A stretch of DNA of 10,803 bases from Dysgonomonas sp. (GTDB taxonomy: Bacteria; Bacteroidota; Bacteroidia; Bacteroidales; Dysgonomonadaceae): the NCBI GenBank assembly GCA_003523545.1, contig DQAM01000431.1:1-10803 (forward strand). Direction: 5' to 3'. The stretch's first letter is position 1, and the number at the start of each line of letters is the position of its first letter. The translations under genes and the position numbers were made by a program. Below are positions 5,001-10,803 of this stretch, piece after piece. Below the pieces are notes generated by a model that searched no databases, was not told the origin of the DNA, and saw only the letters and a program-made list of their open reading frames with translations.

Positions 5001-5046
5001 AAAACAGAAAGCGAATCACATCCGATCCGCTTTCTGTTTTTTAGAT
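5001..5046. terminator. Bidirectional terminator between cargo gene and recombinases
   Basis: AAAACAGAAAGCG at 5001-5013 pairs perfectly with CGCTTTCTGTTTT at 5028-5040, and the inner bases (AATC/GATC) can add pairs with one mismatch. T-runs lie on the right end for + transcripts and, on the minus strand, opposite the A-run at 5000-5004. It lies nine bases after the cargo stop, and the recombinase stop codon (5043-5041) abuts it. It therefore serves both converging genes. Confidence 0.85.
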
Positions 5047-6354
5047 ATTATCCTCGTTATTTTCCCTTTCAGGAAACCGTCTGTTTCTTCTTATTTTATG
5101 AATTTTGCAGTCATTTTCGGGCAGTTCATATTTTCCCTGAATGGTTTCCGCCAATTTGCTCATATCTTCATTGATTTTTGTACGGGTTATTTCCGCATAG
5201 ATTTGGGTAGTGGCAATATCCTGATGCCCCATCATCTGGCTAAGGGTTTCAATAGGAACGCCTTGCGACAGGCAGACTGACGTAGCAAACGAGTGCCGGC
5301 TCATATGGTAGCAAAGCCTTTGGGTAATTCCGGCAGCTTTGGCAATCTTCTTTAGTTGCACATCCATGTTTTCTACTGTCGTCATTTTGAATACTTTCCC
5401 GTCCCGACCTGCAAAGTCTGTATTCCGGTATTTCTCCATGATTCGCAGAGGTATATCCAACATAGGTATATGCGAAACGCTTCCGGTCTTTTGACGGTTC
5501 AGGGTAATCCACAAACTGCCGTCTTCCTGACGGTGGATATTATCATGCCGGAGGTTTACCATATCTGCATGGGCAATTCCGGTAAAAGTTGAAAACAAAA
5601 ACATATCCCGCACGAAGTTAGCCGAATCCTTCTTCATCCGTACCTGAAGCAGTTTTTCTATTTCATCCATAGAGAGCCACCGCCGTTTACTAATCGGTCG
5701 CTCCGGTCGGTAATTGAAAAACGGGTTTTGAAGCAATAGACCTTTATTTAAAGCCCGTTTTACAATCGTCCGCATTGGTTTCATAAAAAACATTACAGTT
5801 TTCGGAACATATTGCAGGTTGACTTTCATATAGTAGTCGTATGCTTCGATAAAGGAGTAATCAACCTGTTCAAACGGAATATCCGACAGCTCGTATTTTT
5901 CGGACAGGAATTTCTTTAATAGCCTGTAAACCTGTCCGTATTTCTGATAGGTAGAAGATGTTATCAGAATACCGACAGCCTGCCGTTTTTCTTCAATAAG
6001 CTCGGCGAACTCTTGCATGAGTGTATTTTTGTGGAGCGTATTTCTTAATAAAGCGTTCTTTAATGTTTCGGCTGTAATGTAGCTTTTGGTTTCAAGCAGG
6101 GTTTTGTAGTATCCGGTAAGGTCAGCCCTGTATTGCTTTATCTGTTTGTTGATGTCGGTTTCTTCTTTGGATTTTCCGGTGGCTAATCCCTGTTTGCTGT
6201 CCCATTGTTCAGGGAGCAGTTCAAGACCTGTACTGAATGCCGTACTTTTACCGTCTACAGTAATACGCCCTACAAGAGGACATTTGCCGGATTTTTTCTT
6301 CTTGCTGGTATTGAGATAGAACAATATACTGAATGTGCTTCTATTTATTTGCAT
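5041..6354 (-). CDS. Tyrosine recombinase/integrase 1, 437 aa
   Basis: This site-specific recombinase probably integrates or excises the element. An arm-type DNA-binding domain (about 1-85) and a SAM-like core-binding domain (about 110-215) precede the catalytic domain (about 225-405). Catalytic residues are visible: K289 (NRQKT), H350 and R353 (HMSRHSFA), H377 (MMGHQDI) and the nucleophile Y386 (TTQIYAE). The usual first arginine after the TG-hydrophobic turn is missing: TGIAHADMVNL has A261 there. Loss of this arginine is known for IntDOT of CTnDOT and is common in Bacteroidetes integrases, so it does not imply an inactive protein. A basic tail (IRRNRRFPERENNEDNI) follows the catalytic domain and is lacking in integrase 2. 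It lies 44 bases downstream of integrase 2 on the same strand and is probably cotranscribed. Confidence 0.9.
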   Translation of the reverse strand: MQINRSTFSILFYLNTSKKKKSGKCPLVGRITVDGKSTAFSTGLELLPEQWDSKQGLATGKSKEETDINKQIKQYRADLTGYYKTLLETKSYITAETLKNALLRNTLHKNTLMQEFAELIEEKRQAVGILITSSTYQKYGQVYRLLKKFLSEKYELSDIPFEQVDYSFIEAYDYYMKVNLQYVPKTVMFFMKPMRTIVKRALNKGLLLQNPFFNYRPERPISKRRWLSMDEIEKLLQVRMKKDSANFVRDMFLFSTFTGIAHADMVNLRHDNIHRQEDGSLWITLNRQKTGSVSHIPMLDIPLRIMEKYRNTDFAGRDGKVFKMTTVENMDVQLKKIAKAAGITQRLCYHMSRHSFATSVCLSQGVPIETLSQMMGHQDIATTQIYAEITRTKINEDMSKLAETIQGKYELPENDCKIHKIRRNRRFPERENNEDNI

Positions 6355-6398
6355 GATGATTTTTTATTTGATGATTAAATATTAATTCTGTTTTCCGG

Positions 6399-7640
6399 TT
6401 ATTCCGTATAGTTGAATTTACCTGCAAGGCGCAGGGACAATTCTTTCATATCGTTTCCTATCTTCTCTTTATTAAGTCGTGCATACCGTTGGGTAGTATG
6501 GATATTCTTATGCCCCATCATCCGGCTTACGCTCTCGATAGGAACGCCCCCGGACAGGCAGATTTGACTGGCAAACGAGTATCTGCTCATGTGGAAAGTC
6601 AATATCCTGTTTATCCCGCAGTTCCTCGCTATCCGCTTTAGCCCGACATTGACCTGCCCGATATTCATGTACGGAAAAACCTTTCCACCGGGAACGATGC
6701 CCCTGTAATACTCCATGATTCGGACAGGAATATCCAATAGTTTTACATTAAACTCTGTTTTTGTCTTTTGGCGGTCGGCAGAAATCCACTTGCTGCCGTC
6801 ATCTTCGGTAATAACATCTTTCCATGAAAGATTTTGCAAGTCAACATAGGATAGGCCTGTAAAGGTCGAAAACACAAACATATCACGGATGAAACTCTGG
6901 GTAGAAGATTTAAGCGGGGTAGAAATTAAGCGGTCGAGTTCTTCCGAAGTCAGCGATTTGTCGGGGAGTTCTGTTTTACCTAAATCAAAGCCCACAAACG
7001 GTGGGCAGGTAATATAGTTCCGGTGCAATGCCAGGCGGACAACTTTATTCAACAGGACTATTCTTGCTTTGACCGTTCTCGGCTTCATTCCACGCTTTAC
7101 CCTGAAATAGTAATCCAATGCTTCAATGAAAGGCATATCCAGCCCACTCAACGGAATATCTTCGATATTATATTTTTCACGTAGGAATAGTTTTAATTGC
7201 CTGTAAAGAATTTCATGCTGTTCGTAAGTTCCTTCCGCACGGTCAATACCGATTCTTGCCCGGAAATCCGTCATTACCTCCTCGAATAGGACGAGCAGGG
7301 TTTTCTGTGAGGATGCAATACCCTGAAAGGCGTTCTTTACCTCAATAGCCGTTACCGCTCCGGTACGTTTGAGAATATCTGCATAATGCGCGTGTATAGT
7401 GAGATTAATTTTATTAATCTCACGGTTGAGTTTGACAGCCGTATGGCTCTTTCCGGTTGCCCGCCCTGATTTGACGTGCCATAAGCGTTCTTCTATTTTC
7501 AGTTTGGTACTGAATTGAGCGATACTGTTACCGATAATGATTTTCCCGATTATCGGGTAAATTACATTTTCTCCGACAGCATTTTTTTCTAATCTGCTTT
7601 CCCTTTTCAGGTAAAAAGACACTTTCAATTCTTTGTTCAT
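6399..7640 (-). CDS. Tyrosine recombinase/integrase 2, 413 aa
   Basis: This is a second recombinase, clearly related to integrase 1 along its whole length (shared TFTG, DIPxRIME, HMSR, MMGH segments). Numbering from the ATG at 7640, the catalytic residues are K292 (DRQKT), H350 and R353 (HMSRYSFA), H377 (MMGHKNI) and Y386 (TTQRYAR). As in integrase 1 the first arginine is missing: TGLSYVDL has a serine there, as in IntDOT. An in-frame GTG at 7649 would add three residues; the ATG is preferred. It is the promoter-proximal gene of the pair, and its upstream region 7641-8046 is the likely place for control and attachment sequences. The pair may act as heterodimeric or successive recombinases, or one may serve a different site; nothing here decides this. 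Confidence 0.9.
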   Translation of the reverse strand: MNKELKVSFYLKRESRLEKNAVGENVIYPIIGKIIIGNSIAQFSTKLKIEERLWHVKSGRATGKSHTAVKLNREINKINLTIHAHYADILKRTGAVTAIEVKNAFQGIASSQKTLLVLFEEVMTDFRARIGIDRAEGTYEQHEILYRQLKLFLREKYNIEDIPLSGLDMPFIEALDYYFRVKRGMKPRTVKARIVLLNKVVRLALHRNYITCPPFVGFDLGKTELPDKSLTSEELDRLISTPLKSSTQSFIRDMFVFSTFTGLSYVDLQNLSWKDVITEDDGSKWISADRQKTKTEFNVKLLDIPVRIMEYYRGIVPGGKVFPYMNIGQVNVGLKRIARNCGINRILTFHMSRYSFASQICLSGGVPIESVSRMMGHKNIHTTQRYARLNKEKIGNDMKELSLRLAGKFNYTE

Positions 7641-7733
7641 AACACTCACATTTTAAGTTAATAAAATTACTTCCTTTGTGAGTTATTTGAACAATGTAAA
7701 CCGCAGACAAACAGCGTTATAATCAGCCACTTA

Positions 7734-7851
7734 AAGACACTCAACTGCTGTGTTTTGCTTCAATTAAAATGGGTAACGGGATAGAAACGGAATGTTTGCT
7801 TTTATCCGCTAAAAACTACATTTTACCCACTCGGCAACCGAAGACACTCAA
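7734..7851. repeat. 11-bp direct repeat upstream of integrase 2
   Basis: AAGACACTCAA is present at 7734-7744 and 7841-7851, 107 bp apart in the same orientation, flanking the TGGGTAA/TTACCCA inverted repeat. Tyrosine recombinases of this type bind short repeated arm sites beside their crossover core, so these are candidate arm sites, but duplication by chance cannot be excluded at this length. Confidence 0.35.
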
Positions 7852-7928
7852 AGCCAATCATTTCTCATTATCAACCAATTACCCTCTTTTTCTTCCTTTC
7901 TCGTTTTGTGCTTCCTGTTTTTTTTGCA

Positions 7929-8009
7929 GCACGGAATTCTCCGTGCAGCGCGAAACAAACTTGCCACTCGCCTTCGGCTCGGGGCGATTTACTCCAAAGT
8001 CGTAAATCG
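7929..8009. other. Hairpin cluster before mobA, candidate oriT of the mobABC operon
   Basis: Three hairpins follow each other: GCACGGA 7929-7935 with TCCGTGC 7940-7946; CGCC 7969-7972 with GGCG 7983-7986 (containing GCCTTCGGC, also found in the left hairpin array at 626-634); and CGATTTAC 7985-7992 with GTAAATCG 8002-8009, both arms perfect. They lie 38-118 bases before the mobA start. In CTn341-type elements oriT is upstream of mobA, so this is the best candidate here; the nick position cannot be read from sequence alone. Confidence 0.5.
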
Positions 8010-8046
8010 TTGAAGAATGTATTATTAGTAACTAAATATTGCCATT

Positions 8047-8481
8047 ATGACAGATGATAATAAAAACAAAAGGAAGAAAACAGTAGGCAGAAAGCCGAAA
8101 GATAACCCGGCTAAATACCGCTACACAGTCAATCTGAATGAGGAAGAGAATGATAAATTCAGGCTTCTTTTAGAGCAATCGGAAGTAGAAAACATCAGCC
8201 GTTTTATCCATCATGCCTTATTCGGGAAAGAAATAAAGATCATAAAAGTAGATAAGGCAACGATGGATTACTATATCCGACTGACCAATTTCTATCATCA
8301 GTTCCAGGCTATCGGAAACAATTATAACCAAACAGTGAAAGCTTTGAAGACCAATTTCAGCGAGAAAAGAGCATTGGCTTTGCTCTATAAACTTGAAAAA
8401 GCAACCCTCGAACTCATCCTTTTGAGTAAACAAATTATTGCATTAACCCGTGAATACGAAGAAAGATGGTTGCAAAAATAA
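8047..8481 (+). CDS. mobA: MobA, oriT-binding relaxosome accessory protein, 144 aa
   Basis: This resembles the small MobA of Bacteroides conjugative transposons, which binds oriT and assists MobB. A lysine-rich N-terminus (NKNKRKKTVGRKPKDNPAKY) precedes a ribbon-helix-helix segment at about residues 24-58: the strand RYTVNLNEEENDKF, then a helix, then SEVENISRFIHHALFG. The second half carries the helical AIGNNYNQTVKALKTN segment typical of MobC-like accessory proteins, in which N-x-N-Q is the recognisable core, followed by a leucine-rich helix. It is the first gene of the mobABC operon; its last 16 bases overlap mobB, so the two are translationally coupled. The name follows the CTn nomenclature; it is not the relaxase. 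Confidence 0.8.
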   Translation: MTDDNKNKRKKTVGRKPKDNPAKYRYTVNLNEEENDKFRLLLEQSEVENISRFIHHALFGKEIKIIKVDKATMDYYIRLTNFYHQFQAIGNNYNQTVKALKTNFSEKRALALLYKLEKATLELILLSKQIIALTREYEERWLQK

Positions 8482-9740
8482 ACCGGGGGAACTCACTTTA
8501 TGGTGCGCTTATTTACAATCAGGGGAAAGTAAATGAAGACACTGCACGCATCATTTTCGGGCATCGGATGATTACAGATGTTAGCGGGAATGCGGATAAA
8601 GTTATCTATCAAACCATGCTTTCTTTCGAAAACTACCTGCTTGCCAATAAGAATACCGAGAAACCGATATTGCATATTTCTCTCAATCCTTCACCCGAAG
8701 ATTACCTATCGGACAAGCAGTTTGCCGAACTGGCTAAAGATTATATGGACCGCATGGGATATGGCGACCAACCCTACATAGTATATATACACGAAGACAC
8801 AGGTAGGAGACATATCCATATTGTATCCACCTGCGTAGATGAAAACGGCAATAAGATTTCGGATAAATACGAATGGAACCGCTCGATGAAAGTATGCCGG
8901 GATCTGGAAAGCAAATACAATCTTAAAAATGTCACCAACAAACAAAGCGAACTATTGGAACCCTATCTGAAAAAAGCAGATTACAGCAATGGGGATATCA
9001 AAACCCAAATCGCTAATATCCTGAAAAGCGTAAAGAACACATACCGCTACCAGACTTTCGGAGAATACAGTGCCATGCTTTCATGCTTCAACATCGAAGC
9101 TAAACAGGTGAAAGGTGAACACGAAGGAATACCTTTTACCGGAATTGTCTATTCCATAACAGACAATAAGGGAAAAGTGCTTAGTACACCGATTAAGTCC
9201 TCACTTATCGGAAAAAGTTTCGGCTATGATGGACTGAATAAACGCATGAAGCATAATACCAAAGAATTTAAAGCCGGAAAATGGAAACCAAAAATCAAAA
9301 ATGAAGTAGCACTGGCGATGCACGGTTCCCACGGAGATAGAAATCAGTTTACACACCTCTTGAAAGAACGCGGTTTAGATGTCGTTTTCAGGGAGAATGA
9401 AGAAAGACGGATTTATGGAGTAACCTTTATCGATCACAATTCCAAAGAAGTCTATAATGGTTCACGCCTTGGAAAAGAATTTTCAGCTAACCAATTCAAC
9501 CGCCTGTTTACCGAGCCTTCGGACGAGCCTCGACTCCGTAACGAGGCTGAGGAGGGCAACCTATGGAAAGACACCCTTGCGGGAGACTTTCCCGCGGTTG
9601 CCGAAGATATGGAATCCGCTATTGAACAGGCATTCGGGATATTTACGTTTGAACAACATGGCGATGACCCGGAAGAAAAGGCATTTGTTCGCCGGATAAA
9701 AAAGAAGAAGAAAAAGAACCGTTCACGCGGTATCTCATAA
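8466..9740 (+). CDS. mobB: MobB relaxase of a CTn-type transfer system, 424 aa
   Basis: This is a relaxase/mobilization nuclease-domain protein that should nick oriT and stay attached to the transferred strand. The N-terminal part is catalytic: Y12 and Y17 (SLYGALIYNQGK) are candidate nucleophiles, LHISLNPSPED (69-79) is motif II-like, and H109, H116 and H118 in IHEDTGRRHIHIVST are the metal-binding histidines. The length fits the family. The C-terminal third holds a GC-rich variable linker (around 9510-9560) and ends in a basic tail, FVRRIKKKKKKNRSRGIS (407-424). That tail resembles the end of the DUF5712-type relaxase at 1354, although the catalytic domains are not obviously related. The ATG overlaps mobA by 16 bases; mobC follows after 30 bases. 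Confidence 0.85.
   Translation: MVAKINRGNSLYGALIYNQGKVNEDTARIIFGHRMITDVSGNADKVIYQTMLSFENYLLANKNTEKPILHISLNPSPEDYLSDKQFAELAKDYMDRMGYGDQPYIVYIHEDTGRRHIHIVSTCVDENGNKISDKYEWNRSMKVCRDLESKYNLKNVTNKQSELLEPYLKKADYSNGDIKTQIANILKSVKNTYRYQTFGEYSAMLSCFNIEAKQVKGEHEGIPFTGIVYSITDNKGKVLSTPIKSSLIGKSFGYDGLNKRMKHNTKEFKAGKWKPKIKNEVALAMHGSHGDRNQFTHLLKERGLDVVFRENEERRIYGVTFIDHNSKEVYNGSRLGKEFSANQFNRLFTEPSDEPRLRNEAEEGNLWKDTLAGDFPAVAEDMESAIEQAFGIFTFEQHGDDPEEKAFVRRIKKKKKKNRSRGIS
9526..9548. repeat. Perfect stem-loop inside mobB
   Basis: AGCCTCG at 9526-9532 pairs with CGAGGCT at 9542-9548 around a 9-base loop, in a stretch clearly richer in G+C than the rest of the gene. It encodes part of the hydrophilic linker (DEPRLRNEAEEG), where protein sequence is under little constraint. 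Confidence 0.4.
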
Positions 9741-9770
9741 AATTATTAATAACCATTAAAAAGTAGAATT

Positions 9771-10803
9771 ATGCAACAAGAAGATGATTTAAGAGGATTG
9801 GCGAAAGTCATGGAATTCATGCGAGCCATATCCATTTTATTTTGTGTAATCCATATCTATTGGTATTGCTACGAAGCGATAAAGTATATGGGAGTAAATA
9901 TCGGAGTGGTAGATAAAATACTGATGAACTTTCAGAATACGGCAGGACTATTCAATAACCTGCTACTTACGAAAATGTTTGCCGTAATCTTTCTGGCTCT
10001 GAGTTGCCTTGGTACAAAAGGAGTTAAAAACGAAAAAATCACTTGGGAGAAAATATATGCAGCCATGCTTTTCGGACTCATATTCTTTTTCATGAACTGG
10101 TGGATTTTGCATTTACCGTTCCCCGCAGTCGCAAACATGGGATTGTATGTACTCACCCTTACCACTGGTTACATCTTATTATTAATGTCGGGTGTATGGA
10201 TAAGCCGGATGTTGAAACACAACCTGATGGAAGATGTCTTTAACGAAGAGAATGAGAGCTTCATGCAAGAAACGCGTCTTATTGAAAACGAGTATTCCAT
10301 TAACCTGCCGACCAACTTTTTCTATCAGGGTAAAATATGGGACGGTTGGATAAACGTTGTTAATCCGTTCAGGGCGACAACAGTACTCGGCACTCCGGGT
10401 AGCGGTAAATCGTATGCAGTGGTCAATAATTTTATAAAACAGCAAATCTCCAAAGCCTTCGCTGTTTACATCTATGACTATAAATTCGATGATCTGTCAG
10501 TTATTGCCTACAATGAACTTTTAAAGAATATGGATAAGTACGAAGTGAAACCTAAATTCTATGTCATCAACTTCGACGACCCACACAAATCTCACCGGTG
10601 CAACCCCATTGCTCCCGAATTTATGACAGACATCAGTGACGCTTATGAGTCTGCCTATACGATAATGCTTAATTTGAACCGCACCTGGATTCAAAAACAA
10701 GGGGATTTCTTTGTAGAGTCACCGATTATCCTGTTGGCAGCAATCATTTGGTACCTCAAAATATATAAAGAAGGTCGATTCTGCACGTTTCCGCATGCAA
10801 TAG
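9771..10803 (+). CDS. mobC: MobC, TraG/VirD4-family coupling ATPase with YWFCY N-terminus (partial)
   Basis: This is the type IV coupling protein that links the relaxosome to the mating channel at the inner membrane and pumps DNA with ATP. Only the first 344 codons are inside the window; the frame is open at the right edge. Four membrane segments are visible at about residues 18-36, 63-81, 97-114 and 123-144; the first contains IYWYCYEAI, the signature that gives the YWFCY N-terminal family its name. The Walker A motif is GTPGSGKS (207-214). KFYVINFDDPHKSHRCNPIAP contains the R-C-N-P element common in VirD4-like proteins. Walker B lies beyond the window. The start at 9771 follows mobB by 30 bases and gives the expected N-terminal membrane anchor. 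Its presence indicates that a self-transmissible transfer region continues to the right. Confidence 0.85.
   Translation, partial: MQQEDDLRGLAKVMEFMRAISILFCVIHIYWYCYEAIKYMGVNIGVVDKILMNFQNTAGLFNNLLLTKMFAVIFLALSCLGTKGVKNEKITWEKIYAAMLFGLIFFFMNWWILHLPFPAVANMGLYVLTLTTGYILLLMSGVWISRMLKHNLMEDVFNEENESFMQETRLIENEYSINLPTNFFYQGKIWDGWINVVNPFRATTVLGTPGSGKSYAVVNNFIKQQISKAFAVYIYDYKFDDLSVIAYNELLKNMDKYEVKPKFYVINFDDPHKSHRCNPIAPEFMTDISDAYESAYTIMLNLNRTWIQKQGDFFVESPIILLAAIIWYLKIYKEGRFCTFPHAI

Larger units (their letters stand above)
7641..8046. other. Non-coding region between integrases and mobA: repeats, hairpins, probable oriT
   Basis: This is the divergent intergenic region. The left half contains an 11-bp direct repeat AAGACACTCAA (7734-7744 and 7841-7851) and a 7-bp inverted repeat TGGGTAA (7770-7776) / TTACCCA (7823-7829). 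The right half contains a T/C-rich tract (7880-7926) and then three hairpins described separately. No exact TAnnTTTG promoter was found for either direction. A 78-codon open frame (7769-8005) is not accepted as a gene because it runs through these structures. The region probably combines integrase promoter and arm-type sites with the transfer origin of the mobABC operon. Confidence 0.55.

Noticed and set aside
7769..8005. 78-codon open frame upstream of mobA
   Set aside because: It runs through the direct repeat, the T/C-rich tract and the hairpins of the probable oriT, has no recognisable domain, and its composition (many S, F, C, L) reflects the pyrimidine-rich DNA. Probably spurious.

Overview
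The window looks like part of an integrative/mobilizable element from a Bacteroidales host (Bacteroides/Parabacteroides type). This rests on family recognition alone, with no database search: a BfmA/BtgA-type mobilization protein, a DUF5712-type relaxase, DUF3876 and HTH_17 excisionase-like proteins, tandem Bacteroidetes-type tyrosine recombinases, and the start of a mobA-mobB-mobC operon of the kind carried by CTnDOT/CTn341-like conjugative transposons. Weak Shine-Dalgarno signals and candidate TAnnTTTG-type -7 elements agree with this. I see no rRNA, tRNA, CRISPR array or insertion sequence.

Layout. (1) 1-2717, + strand: a small HTH gene, about 215 bp packed with consecutive stem-loops plus a dyad (442-714, candidate oriT), then a tight mobilization operon of a BfmA/BtgA-type protein, a DUF5712-type HUH relaxase and a small GNAT-like protein, ending in a hairpin over the last stop codon. 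(2) 2718-3049: non-coding, with a large nested palindrome and a second repeat-rich segment that looks like an operator region. (3) 3050-3913, + strand: HTH - DUF3876 - HTH, overlapping or closely spaced, ending in a strong terminator. (4) 3957/4020-4991: an AT-rich gene of unknown function, enclosed by terminators on both sides, which looks like swappable cargo. (5) 5041-7640, - strand: two related tyrosine recombinases. (6) 7641-8046: non-coding, with repeats and hairpins, the probable integrase control region and the oriT region of the next operon. (7) 8047 to the right edge, + strand: mobA, mobB and the N-terminal 344 residues of mobC, the coupling ATPase.

How it may work together (inference). 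The recombinases and small HTH proteins would form the integration/excision module. The window carries two separate relaxase sets. The right-hand mobABC belongs to a self-transmissible transfer system continuing past the window. The left-hand BfmA/DUF5712 pair is of a type usually found on mobilizable elements that borrow another element's conjugation machine. The two relaxases are from different families yet both end in a similar lysine-rich RIKKK tail, which would make sense if both are recognised by the same coupling protein. Whether the left part is a nested mobilizable element or a permanent second mobilization module cannot be settled here, because no element ends could be fixed.
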